A stretch of 42,945 nt of DNA from JAYZAP01 sp964645285 (GCA_964645285.1 CAZYDR010000017.1:1-42945), one strand, 5' to 3'; numbered from the stretch's first letter, positions 1-8,819 are shown. Notes: a model not told the origin generated them from the sequence alone. Program-made: numbers and translations.

Positions 1-545
1 CCACGAGCAGGTTCGCCACGATGATTATCGTGGCGCTGACCATCGTCGTGGCCATGGCGATGATCGCCAAGAATCTGGTGCGCGGCCACATCGGCCGGTC
101 GTGGATGGCGGTGCGCGACATGGACATCGCCGCCGAGATCATCGGCATCCAGCTGTTCAAGGCCAAGCTGCTGGCCTTTGCCGTGAGTTCGTTCTACTGC
201 GGCGTCGCCGGGGCCATGATCGTCTTCCTGTGGCTCGGCAGCGCCGAAACCGAGGCCTTCAGCATCAACGAATCCTTCAACGTGCTGTTCATGATCATTA
301 TCGGCGGCCTGGGCAGCATCCTGGGCTCGTTCCTCGGCGCCGCTTTCATCATTGGCCTGCCGATCCTGCTGACCAACGCACCCCAGTGGTTCGGCGTCGC
401 CATGCAGATCGATACCCAGAAGCATATCGAGATCATAATTTTCGGCTCGCTGATCATTTTCTTTCTGATCGTCGAGCCCCACGGCCTGGCGCGGCTGTGG
501 CAAATCACCAAGGAGAAGCTGCGACTGTGGCCCTTCCCCTATTGA
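1..545 (+). CDS. livM: Branched-chain amino-acid type ABC transporter permease, C-terminal part (LivM-like)
   Basis: Inner-membrane permease subunit of a LivFGHMK-type importer, truncated by the window edge. The reading frame is open from base 3, so the first ATG (21) is probably internal. The visible ~180 residues contain the conserved cytoplasmic loop GRSWMAVRDMDIAAEIIGI, which in this family contacts the ATPase, followed by several hydrophobic helices (for example around FNVLFMIIIGGLGSILGSFL) and a short basic tail. A substrate-binding protein and a LivF-type ATPase follow on the same strand, so this is the end of a transport operon. LivH and LivG would be expected upstream, outside the window. 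The substrate is not readable from this piece. The ligase-like gene two genes downstream hints at an aromatic or carboxylic substrate rather than leucine. Confidence 0.9.
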   Translation, partial: TSRFATMIIVALTIVVAMAMIAKNLVRGHIGRSWMAVRDMDIAAEIIGIQLFKAKLLAFAVSSFYCGVAGAMIVFLWLGSAETEAFSINESFNVLFMIIIGGLGSILGSFLGAAFIIGLPILLTNAPQWFGVAMQIDTQKHIEIIIFGSLIIFFLIVEPHGLARLWQITKEKLRLWPFPY

Positions 546-633
546 AGGGGAGTCTTGTGGCATTTGACGCCGCAGGCGGGCGTGATAGCCTAGGGGTAAT
601 CAAACAAGTCTGATAACAGGGAGAATCTTCATC

Positions 634-1950
634 ATGCTACGTAACCTGACACTTGCTTTGCTTGGCGCCGTGGTCGGCGTGACCGGCCTGGTTGCCTCGA
701 CGCCGGCGGCGGTCGCCGACGAACAGTTCTTTCCCATGCTGGTGTATCGCACCGGGCCCTATGCGCCCGGCGGCATTCCCATCGCCAACGGGTTCCGCGA
801 CTACTACACCATGATCAACAATCGTGACGGCGGCGTCGGCGGCGTCACCCTGACCTTCGAGGAGTGCGAGACCGAGTACAACACCAAGCTCGGCGTCGAG
901 TGCTATGAGAAGCTCAAGAACAAGGGCCAGACCGGCGCTTCGCTGATCAACCCGTTCTCCACCGGCATCACCTATCAGCTCATTCCCAAGGCGGCGGTCG
1001 ATGAAGTTCCGATCTTCTCCATGGGCTATGGCCGCACCGCGGCGGCCGACGGCACGGTGTTCAAGTGGATCTTCAACTTCCCCACCACCTATTGGAGCCA
1101 GGCGTCCGCGTTCGTGCGCTACGTGGCCCAGCAGGAGGGCGGCGAAGCCAACCTCGCGGGCAAGAAGATCGCCCACGTCTATCACAACTCGGCCTATGGC
1201 AAGGAAGCCAACCCGACCCTCGAGAAACTGGCCGAAATGTACGGGTTCGAGCTTGTTCTGCTGGCGGTTGACCATCCCGGTCAGGAGCAGAAGGCGACCT
1301 GGCTGCAGGTCCGCCGGGCCAAGCCCGACTGGGTGTTCATGTCCGGCTGGGGCGTGATGAACCAGGTGGCGATCAAGGAAGCCGCGGCGATCAATTATCC
1401 CATGGACCATTTCGTGGGTAACTGGTGGTCCGGTTCCGACGCCGACGTCATCCCGGCGGGCGCCGGGGCGGCGGGCTACAAGTCGGCCACCTTCCACTCG
1501 CCGGCCAGCGACTTCCCGTTCCAGAACGACATCCTCAAGTATGTCTATGGCGGCGATCTGGCTCAGGCCAAGGCCAACAGCTTCGGCGAGGTGCTCTACA
1601 ACCGGGCCCTGGTCAACGCCATGTTCGCGGTCGAGGCCATTCGCACGGCCCAGGGCGAGTACGGCGAACGCGCCCTGACCGGCGCCGAGGTCCGTTGGGG
1701 GCTCGAGAACCTCAACATCACCGAAGCGCGTCTCAAGGAGATGGGCATGGCGGGCTACACCAAGCCGGTCAAGGTGTCCTGCGCCGATCACGAGACCAGC
1801 GGGCCGGTCATCATCCAGCAGTGGGACGGCGCCAAGTGGAGCATCGTCAGCGACTGGATTTCACCGATCCGCGAGGTGGTGCGGCCCATGGTCGAAGATG
1901 CGGCCGCGGCCTACGCCGCCGAGAACGGCATTACGCCGCGCGGCTGCTAG
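634..1950 (+). CDS. ABC transporter periplasmic substrate-binding protein (LivK/Peripla_BP_6 family)
   Basis: Secreted binding protein, 438 aa, that would capture the ligand and deliver it to the adjacent LivM/LivF-type importer. Residues 1-28 form a clear Sec signal peptide (basic MLRN, hydrophobic core, AVA cleavage before DEQFF). The mature part has the two-lobed periplasmic-binding layout, with a motif typical of this class near KIAHVYHNSAYGKE and a late Trp-rich stretch near NWWSGSDAD. Two cysteines in the first lobe (near FEECET and GVECYE) and two close to the C-terminus may form disulfides. The start is set by an AGGGAGA ribosome site 9 bases before the ATG. Length and context fit the Liv family. 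Ligand specificity is unknown. Confidence 0.9.
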   Translation: MLRNLTLALLGAVVGVTGLVASTPAAVADEQFFPMLVYRTGPYAPGGIPIANGFRDYYTMINNRDGGVGGVTLTFEECETEYNTKLGVECYEKLKNKGQTGASLINPFSTGITYQLIPKAAVDEVPIFSMGYGRTAAADGTVFKWIFNFPTTYWSQASAFVRYVAQQEGGEANLAGKKIAHVYHNSAYGKEANPTLEKLAEMYGFELVLLAVDHPGQEQKATWLQVRRAKPDWVFMSGWGVMNQVAIKEAAAINYPMDHFVGNWWSGSDADVIPAGAGAAGYKSATFHSPASDFPFQNDILKYVYGGDLAQAKANSFGEVLYNRALVNAMFAVEAIRTAQGEYGERALTGAEVRWGLENLNITEARLKEMGMAGYTKPVKVSCADHETSGPVIIQQWDGAKWSIVSDWISPIREVVRPMVEDAAAAYAAENGITPRGC

Positions 1951-1972
1951 GCCGGCCCGCGGCATACGCGCC

Positions 1973-2821
1973 GTGAGCGAGGCTATTGCCGCACGGGACA
2001 GTCCGGCGGCCGAGTCAAATCGGCCGCCGGTGCTCCGTGTCAATAACGTCGAGGTCATCTACGACCACGTTATCCTGGTGCTTAAGGGGGTCTCGCTCGA
2101 GGTTCCCGAGGGCGCCATTGTTGCCCTGCTGGGGGCCAACGGGGCGGGCAAGACAACCACCCTCAAGGCAATCTCCAATCTGTTGCGGTCCGAGCGCGGC
2201 GATGTCACCAAGGGGACCATTGAGCTCAACGGCGAGCCGGTCCACAGCCTGACGCCCAACGATCTGGTCAAGCGCGGCGTCGTCCAGGTTATGGAGGGGC
2301 GCCGCTGCTTCGAACATCTGACCATTGAGGAAAACCTGCTGACCGGCGCCTACGTGCGCCGCGACGGCGCCGCCGCCATCCGCGCCGATCTCGAAAAGGT
2401 CTATGACTATTTTCCCCGCCTGCGTGAGCGTTCCAGCGCCCAGGCCGGTTATACCTCGGGCGGCGAGCAGCAGATGTGTGCCGTTGGCCGGGCCCTTATG
2501 GCGCGGCCCTCGGTGATCCTGCTCGACGAGCCCTCCATGGGTCTGGCGCCGCAATTGGTCGAGGAGATCTTCGAGATCGTCAAGCGGCTCAACGAGGACG
2601 AGGGCGTGACCATTCTGCTGGCCGAGCAGAACACCAACGCGGCGCTGCGCTACGCCGATTACGGCTATATTTTGGAGAACGGCCGGGTGGTGCTGGACGG
2701 CGACGCGGCCGCCCTGAGTCAGAACGAAGACGTCAAGGAGTTCTACCTCGGCCTGTCGTCGAGTGGGCGCAAGAGCTACCGCGACGTCAAGCATTACAAG
2801 CGGCGTAAACGTTGGCTTTAG
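1973..2821 (+). CDS. livF: LivF-type ABC transporter ATP-binding protein with basic C-terminal tail
   Basis: Cytoplasmic ATPase of the importer, 282 aa from the GTG at 1973. The frame is open further upstream, but that stretch overlaps the end of the binding-protein gene. Walker A GANGAGKTT is at residues 54-62. The signature is SGGEQQM and Walker B is VILLDEPSMG. The LivF-style phrase QVMEGRRCFEHLTIEENL is present. Compared with ordinary LivF (about 235 aa) it has an N-terminal extension of about 20 residues and a strongly basic C-terminal tail ending DVKHYKRRKRWL. The tail is a visible difference whose role I cannot assign. It lies 22 bases after the binding-protein stop and 7 bases before the next gene, so it is clearly in the same operon. 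Confidence 0.88.
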   Translation: MSEAIAARDSPAAESNRPPVLRVNNVEVIYDHVILVLKGVSLEVPEGAIVALLGANGAGKTTTLKAISNLLRSERGDVTKGTIELNGEPVHSLTPNDLVKRGVVQVMEGRRCFEHLTIEENLLTGAYVRRDGAAAIRADLEKVYDYFPRLRERSSAQAGYTSGGEQQMCAVGRALMARPSVILLDEPSMGLAPQLVEEIFEIVKRLNEDEGVTILLAEQNTNAALRYADYGYILENGRVVLDGDAAALSQNEDVKEFYLGLSSSGRKSYRDVKHYKRRKRWL

Positions 2822-2828
2822 GGGCCGG

Positions 2829-4061
2829 ATGATGGGTGATAGCCCTTACTACGACGATCTGGAAACCCGTGATTTCGAGGCTCGCGAGGCGGCGCTGTTC
2901 GCGGCGCTGCCCGGCCAGATCGCCCACGCCAAGGCCAAGGCGCCTTATTTCGCCGAGGTTCTTTGCAACATCGACGCCGAAGCGATCACCAGCCGTGAAA
3001 CCCTGGCGACACTACCCATCACCCGCAAGCCGGCGCTGATCGAGCGCCAGAAGAGTGATCCGCCGTTCGGCGGCTTGGCCGCCGTGGGCCATGCTGATTT
3101 CGTTCGCATCTTCGCCTCGCCGGGGCCGATCTACGAGCCCCAGGGCCGGCGGCCCGACTATTGGCGCTTCGCCCGTGGTCTCTACGCCGCTGGCGTGCGG
3201 CCAGGTGAGCTGCTCCATAACTGCTTCGCCTATCACTTCACCCCGGCCGGTGCCATGGTGGAAAGCGCCGCCGAGGCTATGGGTTGTCCGGTGTTTCCCG
3301 GTGGCGTCGGCAACACCGAGGCCCAGGCGCGGGCTATTGCGGACCTCAAGCCGGCAGCCTTTGTCGGCACCCCGTCGTTCCTCAAGATCATCCTGGAGAA
3401 GGCTGCCGAGATGGACATGGAACTGAGCAGCCTGACCAAAGGACTGGTCGGCGGCGAGGCTTTGATTCCAGCGCTCCGCGCTGAACTCGCCGGCCGCGGC
3501 GTCGAGGTGCTGCAGTGTTACGCCACCGCCGAACTCGGCCTCATCGCCTACGAATCATCGGCCCGCGAGGGCATGATCCTCGACGAGGGCGTGATCGTCG
3601 AAATCGTCACCCCCGGCACCGGCGATCTGGTGGCCGAGGGCGCCGTTGGCGAGGTGGTGGTCACCGTTCAGACCCCTGAATATCCGCTGATCCGCTTCGC
3701 TACCGGCGACCTCTCGGCGGTCATGGCCGGGACCAGCCCGTGCGGCCGCAGCAATACCCGCATCAAAGGTTGGATGGGTCGGGCCGACCAGACCACCAAG
3801 GTCAAGGGCATGTTTGTCCACCCCGAGCAGGTCGCCGAGGTGGTGGCCCGCTTCCCGGCGGTGACCAAGGGCCGGCTGGTGGTTGATCAGGAAGACGGCG
3901 GCGACGTCATGACCCTGCATTACGAGGCTTTGGGCGAGGTCGACGGCCTGGCCGAGGCGCTGCAGGCGGTGTGCCGGCTCAAGGGCCGGACCGAACTTGC
4001 GGCGCCGGGTAGCCTGGCCGACGACGGCAAGGTCATAGACGATTACCGCCCGGTGGGCTAA
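2829..4061 (+). CDS. Phenylacetate-CoA ligase-like adenylate-forming enzyme
   Basis: Predicted acyl/aryl-CoA ligase of the ANL superfamily, 410 aa, closest in layout to PaaK. It would adenylate a carboxylic acid and transfer it to CoA in the cytoplasm. Visible motifs are YATAELGLIAYES (A5 region), YPLIRFATGDLSAV (the A7-type Asp that binds ribose) and RIKGWMGRADQTTKVKGMF at the hinge to the C-terminal domain. The Gly/Ser/Thr-rich P-loop that is obvious in the PaaK at the right end of the window is degenerate here (IFASPGPIYEPQGRRPDYW), as in some PaaK relatives. ATG 2829 follows the LivF-like stop by 7 bases; ATG 2832 is an equal alternative. Coupling to an ABC importer suggests that an imported acid is activated on entry. 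The substrate is unknown. Confidence 0.8.
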   Translation: MMGDSPYYDDLETRDFEAREAALFAALPGQIAHAKAKAPYFAEVLCNIDAEAITSRETLATLPITRKPALIERQKSDPPFGGLAAVGHADFVRIFASPGPIYEPQGRRPDYWRFARGLYAAGVRPGELLHNCFAYHFTPAGAMVESAAEAMGCPVFPGGVGNTEAQARAIADLKPAAFVGTPSFLKIILEKAAEMDMELSSLTKGLVGGEALIPALRAELAGRGVEVLQCYATAELGLIAYESSAREGMILDEGVIVEIVTPGTGDLVAEGAVGEVVVTVQTPEYPLIRFATGDLSAVMAGTSPCGRSNTRIKGWMGRADQTTKVKGMFVHPEQVAEVVARFPAVTKGRLVVDQEDGGDVMTLHYEALGEVDGLAEALQAVCRLKGRTELAAPGSLADDGKVIDDYRPVG

Positions 4062-4073
4062 TCACCTTTCTTT

Positions 4074-4703
4074 ATGAAGGAAGACGTAGGCACCGGACTG
4101 GCGGCCCACGGCCTCGCCTGCGTACGCGGCGGGCGCAGGCTGTTCGACGGCCTCGACTTCGCGGTTGATCCGGGCGGCGCGTTGCTGCTGCACGGTCCCA
4201 ACGGCAGCGGCAAGACCAGCCTGTTGCGCCTCCTGGCCGGTTTCCTTGAACCCGCCGACGGCTGGCTGACCTGGAACGGCCGGGCCGCCGCCGAGGATAT
4301 CTCGGCCTATCAGTCGCGAATCACCTATGTGGGTCATCTCGATGCCGTCAAGCGGGCCCTCAGCGTGACCGAGAATGTCGCGTTCTGGGCCGGCCTTCGC
4401 GGCGCCGACCCCGACCCCACGGCGGCGCTCGATAGCCTCGGCATCGGTCATCTGGCGACCATGCCGGCGCGCATTCTGTCGGCTGGCCAGCGCCGTCGCA
4501 TGGGCCTCGTCCGTCTCGCCGTGGCGCCGACGCCCCTGTGGCTGCTCGACGAGCCGACGGTGACGTTGGATACCGCCTCGATCGCGTTGGTCGAGGGGCT
4601 GATTGCCGAGCACCGGGAGCGCGGCGGCATGGTGGTGGTCGCCACCCATGTGGGCCTTACCCTGCCCGGCGCCGCCGTGCTCGACCTCGGTGCGTTGTCG
4701 TGA
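4074..4703 (+). CDS. ccmA: Heme exporter ATP-binding protein CcmA
   Basis: ATPase of the CcmABCD complex, which releases holo-CcmE during system I cytochrome c maturation. 209 aa, the normal size. Walker A GPNGSGKTS lies near residues 42-50. The signature is the CcmA variant LSAGQRRRMGLVRL, and Walker B is PLWLLDEPTV. It starts 12 bases after the ligase-like gene with no visible terminator between, so transcription may read through from the transport operon. Its TGA overlaps the GTG start of ccmB (GTGA at 4700-4703). Assignment rests on motifs plus an unbroken run of ccm genes downstream. Confidence 0.95.
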   Translation: MKEDVGTGLAAHGLACVRGGRRLFDGLDFAVDPGGALLLHGPNGSGKTSLLRLLAGFLEPADGWLTWNGRAAAEDISAYQSRITYVGHLDAVKRALSVTENVAFWAGLRGADPDPTAALDSLGIGHLATMPARILSAGQRRRMGLVRLAVAPTPLWLLDEPTVTLDTASIALVEGLIAEHRERGGMVVVATHVGLTLPGAAVLDLGALS

Positions 4704-5365
4704 ACGCCTTCTGGGCCATTGTTCGGCGTGACCTCAAGCTCGCCTTCCGGCGCGGCGGCGACGCCGCCAACGTGGTGGTGTTCTTCATCCTGACCATCAC
4801 CCTGTTTCCCTTCGGCATCGGTCCCGAGCCGGCGACCCTGGCGCGGGTCGCGCCCGGCATTATCTGGGTTGTCGCCCTGCTCGCCGCCATGCTGTCGCTC
4901 GACCGCCTGTTCCGCGACGACCATGACGACGGCAGCCTTGAGATGCTGGTGCTGTCGCCGCTGCCCCTCGAGGTCGTGGTCATGGCCAAGTGTCTGGCCC
5001 ACTGGCTGACCACCGGCCTGCTGCTGGTCATCGCGGCGCCGCTGCTGGCGGTGCTTATGGCCATGGACGGCGAAGGCTTCGCCACCCTGATTGGCGCCAT
5101 GCTGCTCGGCACCCCGGTGCTCAGCCTGCTCGGCGCTATCGGCGCGGCGCTGACCGTGGGCTTGCGCCGTGGCGGCGTACTGATCAGCCTGCTGGTGCTG
5201 CCGCTGTTCATTCCGGTATTGATCTTCGGCGTCGGCGCCGTCGATGCGGCGGTTTACGGTCTCACCGCCAAGCCCCATCTTATGATGCTCGGCGGACTGT
5301 TGGTCGCCAGCCTGCCACTGGCGCCGTGGGCGGCGGCGGCGGCCTTGCGGCTTTCTTTGGAATAG
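4700..5365 (+). CDS. ccmB: Heme exporter permease CcmB
   Basis: Integral membrane subunit of CcmABCD, 221 aa from the GTG at 4700, which overlaps the ccmA stop. An N-terminal amphipathic segment (WAIVRRDLKLAFRRGGDAAN) leads into about six transmembrane segments. The family landmarks FFILTITLFPFGIGPEP and LDRLFRDDHDDGSLEML are present. The frame is open further upstream inside ccmA, but only the GTG start gives the family's normal length. Function is inferred from family membership and its position between ccmA and ccmC. Confidence 0.94.
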   Translation: MNAFWAIVRRDLKLAFRRGGDAANVVVFFILTITLFPFGIGPEPATLARVAPGIIWVVALLAAMLSLDRLFRDDHDDGSLEMLVLSPLPLEVVVMAKCLAHWLTTGLLLVIAAPLLAVLMAMDGEGFATLIGAMLLGTPVLSLLGAIGAALTVGLRRGGVLISLLVLPLFIPVLIFGVGAVDAAVYGLTAKPHLMMLGGLLVASLPLAPWAAAAALRLSLE

Positions 5366-5410
5366 CCAACTGAAACGGAGTAGAACCCTGAAACCGTTGA
5401 CGCAGATCAA

Positions 5411-5426
5411 GGAGCGGCGCCGCTCC
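5411..5426. repeat. Perfect 16-base palindrome between ccmB and ccmC
   Basis: GGAGCGGCGCCGCTCC reads the same on both strands. It sits in the only sizeable gap of the ccm operon (5366-5489). It can fold into a GC-rich hairpin only with a strained loop, and no T-run follows, so it does not look like an intrinsic terminator. It could attenuate or protect the transcript, or bind a dimeric protein. No function is shown. Confidence 0.4.
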
Positions 5427-5489
5427 GCCCCCTATACGGCATGATATGAAATACCTGGTTTTCATAATCTCTTGCGGTAGTTGGACGTA

Positions 5490-6215
5490 ATGCACCGTTT
5501 CGCCAACCCGACCCGCTTTATGCGCTACTCGGCGGTGATCCTGCCGTGGAGCATCTGGATTACCGTGGCGCTGCTTGGCGTCGGGCTGTATCTCGCCCTG
5601 TTCGTGGCCCCCGCCGACTATCAGCAGGGCGACAGCGTGCGCATCATGTTCGTTCATGTGCCGGCCGCCTGGATGGCCTTGTTCGTTTACACCGGCATGG
5701 CCATATCCAGTGCCATGGCGTTGATCTGGAAGCATCCCCTGGCCGACATCGCGGCCCGCGCCTCGGCCCCCATCGGCGCTTGTTTCACTTTGATCGCCCT
5801 GGTTACCGGCTCGCTCTGGGGTAAGCCCATGTGGGGTACCTGGTGGGTCTGGGACGCGCGACTGACTTCGGTGCTGGCGCTGTTTTTCCTCTACCTTGGC
5901 TACATGGCCCTGGCCGACGCCTTCGACGACCACGCCAAGGGCGCCCGAGCGGCGGCGATCCTCGCCCTGGTCGGCTCCGTCAACGTGCCGATCATCAAGT
6001 TCTCGGTGGATTGGTGGAACACCCTTCATCAGCCGGCCAGCGTGGTCAAAATGGGCGGCCCGTCGATCCACCTCTCCATGCTGATTCCCCTGGTCATCAT
6101 GGCTGTCGGATTCACCACCTTCTATGTCGCCGTGCTGATCCTGCGCATGCGCGGGGCCATCGTCGGGGCCAAGTTGCGAGCCCTGCAAATGGCCATGATC
6201 GAGCGCGGCTCATGA
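5490..6215 (+). CDS. ccmC: Heme handling protein CcmC
   Basis: Membrane protein that, in this family, loads heme onto CcmE using its tryptophan-rich WWD domain. 241 aa from ATG 5490; a TTG at 5481 in the same frame would add three residues. The WWD motif WGKPMWGTWWVWDARLTS is near residues 109-127, facing the periplasm between transmembrane helices. Six hydrophobic segments are visible. Histidines in HVPAAWM and near WWNTLHQPAS are the expected heme-coordinating positions. Its TGA overlaps the ccmD ATG (ATGA at 6212-6215). Confidence 0.95.
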   Translation: MHRFANPTRFMRYSAVILPWSIWITVALLGVGLYLALFVAPADYQQGDSVRIMFVHVPAAWMALFVYTGMAISSAMALIWKHPLADIAARASAPIGACFTLIALVTGSLWGKPMWGTWWVWDARLTSVLALFFLYLGYMALADAFDDHAKGARAAAILALVGSVNVPIIKFSVDWWNTLHQPASVVKMGGPSIHLSMLIPLVIMAVGFTTFYVAVLILRMRGAIVGAKLRALQMAMIERGS

Positions 6216-6397
6216 GCGAATTCTTCGCCATGGGCGGCTACGCCGCCTTCGTCTGGCCGGCTCTCGCCGTGACCGCCGCGGTCATGGCCGGGCTCTATGT
6301 TCAGAGCCACCGGGCGCTGCAGTCGCGCGAAGCCGCCCTTGAGACGTTGCAGCAGGCCAGGGCCGCCCAGGACGAGGCCGACGACCATGAAGCGTAA
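6212..6397 (+). CDS. ccmD: Heme exporter protein CcmD
   Basis: Small single-span membrane protein, 61 aa, that stabilises the CcmC-CcmE interaction in system I. It opens MSEFFAMGGYAAFVWPAL, typical for CcmD, continues through one hydrophobic helix, and ends in a charged, Ala/Glu-rich cytoplasmic tail. It overlaps ccmC by 4 bases and ccmE by 11 bases. Identified mostly from size, opening sequence and position. Confidence 0.9.
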   Translation: MSEFFAMGGYAAFVWPALAVTAAVMAGLYVQSHRALQSREAALETLQQARAAQDEADDHEA

Positions 6398-6830
6398 GCA
6401 TCGCCGCCTGGTTTTCATTGTCTCGGGCATGCTGGGGCTTGGCATCGCCGTCGGACTGGTGTTGAGCGCCTTCGAGGAGAACCTGGTGTTCTTCTATAGC
6501 CCCACGGACCTGGTCAAGAAGGACCTGCCCGACGGCCGCCGCTTCCGCCTCGGCGGGCTGGTCGAGGAGGGCAGCGTCAACCACCTGGGCGATGGCTTGA
6601 GCGTCGAATTCGTCGTCACCGACCTGTCGGCCACCGTGCCGGTGGTCTATCGCGGGCCGCTGCCCGATCTGTTCCGCGAGGGCCAGGGGGTGGTGGCCGA
6701 GGGCGTGCTGGCGCCGTCCGGCATCTTCGAGGCGGATTCCGTGCTGGCCAAGCATGACGAGAACTACATGCCGCCGGAGGTCGCCGAGGCGCTCAAGAAG
6801 TCCGGCCAGTGGCAGGGCGACGAGCCATGA
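6387..6830 (+). CDS. ccmE: Heme chaperone CcmE
   Basis: Periplasmic heme chaperone anchored by one N-terminal helix (residues about 9-28), 147 aa. It binds heme covalently through a histidine and carries it to CcmF. The diagnostic motif LAKHDENYMPP contains the heme-binding His near residue 123 and the ligand Tyr. The preceding OB-fold strands (FRLGGLVEEGS, VEFVVTDLSATVPVVYRG) are intact. ATG 6387 lies within the end of ccmD, and the 3' end overlaps the ccmF ATG (6827). Confidence 0.96.
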   Translation: MKRKHRRLVFIVSGMLGLGIAVGLVLSAFEENLVFFYSPTDLVKKDLPDGRRFRLGGLVEEGSVNHLGDGLSVEFVVTDLSATVPVVYRGPLPDLFREGQGVVAEGVLAPSGIFEADSVLAKHDENYMPPEVAEALKKSGQWQGDEP

Positions 6831-8818
6831 CCGCCGAAATCGGCCATTTCGCGCTGATCCTGGCGTTTCTCGTGGCCCTGGTCCAGGGCACCCTGCCGCT
6901 GATCGGCGCCCAGCGCGACGACCGCGCCTGGATGGCCCTGGCATTTCCCGCCAGCGCCGCCCAGTTGCTGTTCATCGCCATTGCTTTCGCCGCCCTTATG
7001 ACCGCCTTTGTGACCTCGGACTTCACCGTCGCCAATGTCGCCAACAACTCCAACTCGGCCATGCCCATGCTCTACAAGGTGTCGTCTACCTGGGGCAGCC
7101 ACGAGGGCTCGCTGGTGCTCTGGGTGCTGATCCTCGCCCTGTTCGGCTTCACGGTAGCGTTGTTCGGCGGCAACCTGCCGCCGGTGCTCAAGGCCCGGGT
7201 GCTGGCGGTGCAGGCATGGATCGCCGTCGGCTTCCTGGCGTTTTCCCTGTTCACCTCGAACCCGTTCCTGCGCCTCGATCCGCCGCCGTTCGACGGCCGC
7301 GACCTCAACCCGCTGCTCCAGGACCCGGGCCTGGCGTTCCACCCGCCGTTTCTCTATCTCGGCTATGTCGGCTTCTCCATGGCGTTTTCCTTCGCCATCG
7401 CGGCGCTCATCGAGGGCCGGGTCGACGCCGCCTGGGCACGCTGGGTGCGGCCCTGGACCCTGGCCGCCTGGGGCTTCCTGACGCTCGGCATCGCGCTGGG
7501 CAGCTGGTGGGCCTATTACGAGCTGGGCTGGGGCGGCTTCTGGTTCTGGGACCCGGTGGAGAACGCCTCGTTCATGCCCTGGCTCGCGGGCACGGCGCTG
7601 CTCCATTCGGCTATCGTTTCGGAAAAACGCGACACCCTCAAGAGCTGGACCATCCTGCTCGCCATCCTGGCCTTCTCGCTCAGTCTGCTGGGCACCTTCC
7701 TGGTGCGCTCGGGGGTGCTGACCTCGGTCCATGCCTTCGCCACCGACCCGGCGCGGGGCGCCTATATTCTGGCCTTCCTGGTCATCGTCGTCGGCGGCTC
7801 GCTGACGCTCTACGCCATCCGCGCGCCGGCGCTCAAATCCGGGGGGCTGTTCGCCCCGGTGTCGCGCGAGGGCAGCCTGGTGCTCAACAACCTGCTGCTC
7901 ACCACGGCCTGCGCTACGGTCTTCCTCGGCACCATGTACCCGCTGTTCCTCGACGCCCTGGACGGCGGCAAGGTCTCCGTCGGCGCGCCCTATTTCAACG
8001 CCACCTTCGGGCCGATCATGATCCCGGTGGTGGCGGTCACGGCATTGGGCCCCATGATGCCGTGGAAGCGGGCCGACCTGGCCGGCGTCATGGGCCGGCT
8101 CAAGCTGGCGCTCGCCGCCGCCGTGGTGATGGCGGCGGCGGCGTGGTACTCGGTCGGCGGCACGGCGCCCTGGGCGCCCATCGGCATCGGCCTGGCGGCG
8201 TGGCTTTTCGTTGGCGCGCTGATCGAACTGGCCGAACGGCTCAAGCTGTTCCGCACATCCGCCGGCGATAGCTGGGCCCGGGCCCGTCATCTGCCGCGCT
8301 CGGCCTACGGCATGACCATCGCCCACATCGGTGTCGCCATGGTGCTGGCCGGGGTCATCGGCTCGCAAGCCTGGCAGGAAGAGCTGATTACGGTGATGGA
8401 CTCAGGCGAGACCGTCACCGTGGCCGGCTACGACTTTACCTTCCAGGGCAGCCGGGAATTGCCGGGACCCAATTATTCGATCCGGCGCGGCGAGTTCGTG
8501 GTCCGCCGGGACGGTGATCTGGTGGCTCATCTGTTCCCCGAGAAGCGCTTCTATCCGGTGCAACAGATGCCGACCACCGAAGCGGCGATCCACACCACCT
8601 GGGTGTCGGACCTCTACACGGTGATCGACGAGCCCCAGGCGGGCGGGGCGTGGAGCGTGCGCATCTATCACAATCCCCTGGTGCCGTGGATCTGGCTCGG
8701 CTGCATCGTCATGGTATTGGGCGGCCTGGTCAGCCTGACCGACCGGCGCCTGCGGGTCGGCGCACCCCGTCGCGGAAAACGCGCCGCGCCGGCGGTTGCC
8801 AACCCCCAGGCCGCGTGA
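6827..8818 (+). CDS. ccmF: Cytochrome c heme lyase subunit CcmF
   Basis: Large polytopic membrane protein, 663 aa, that with CcmH/CcmI attaches heme to apocytochrome CxxCH motifs. The WWD domain is at about residues 230-250 (LGWGGFWFWDPVENASF). Other landmarks are VANNSNSAMPMLYK, WGSHEGSLVLW with the conserved periplasmic His, and LGTFLVRSGVLTSVHAF with another conserved His. Start ATG 6827 overlaps the ccmE stop; the frame is open slightly upstream. The C-terminus is a short Arg/Ala-rich tail. One base separates its stop from the ccmG ATG. Confidence 0.96.
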   Translation: MTAEIGHFALILAFLVALVQGTLPLIGAQRDDRAWMALAFPASAAQLLFIAIAFAALMTAFVTSDFTVANVANNSNSAMPMLYKVSSTWGSHEGSLVLWVLILALFGFTVALFGGNLPPVLKARVLAVQAWIAVGFLAFSLFTSNPFLRLDPPPFDGRDLNPLLQDPGLAFHPPFLYLGYVGFSMAFSFAIAALIEGRVDAAWARWVRPWTLAAWGFLTLGIALGSWWAYYELGWGGFWFWDPVENASFMPWLAGTALLHSAIVSEKRDTLKSWTILLAILAFSLSLLGTFLVRSGVLTSVHAFATDPARGAYILAFLVIVVGGSLTLYAIRAPALKSGGLFAPVSREGSLVLNNLLLTTACATVFLGTMYPLFLDALDGGKVSVGAPYFNATFGPIMIPVVAVTALGPMMPWKRADLAGVMGRLKLALAAAVVMAAAAWYSVGGTAPWAPIGIGLAAWLFVGALIELAERLKLFRTSAGDSWARARHLPRSAYGMTIAHIGVAMVLAGVIGSQAWQEELITVMDSGETVTVAGYDFTFQGSRELPGPNYSIRRGEFVVRRDGDLVAHLFPEKRFYPVQQMPTTEAAIHTTWVSDLYTVIDEPQAGGAWSVRIYHNPLVPWIWLGCIVMVLGGLVSLTDRRLRVGAPRRGKRAAPAVANPQAA

Positions 8819-8819
8819 C

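Noticed and set aside
5397..5438. Possible sigma-70 promoter (TTGACG and TATACG) upstream of ccmC
   Set aside because: The spacing is about 30 bases instead of 16-18, and the palindrome lies between them.
6764..8368. Open frame of 534 codons on the - strand across ccmF
   Set aside because: Antisense of ccmF with low-complexity Arg/Gly/His/Gln composition and no recognisable domain.
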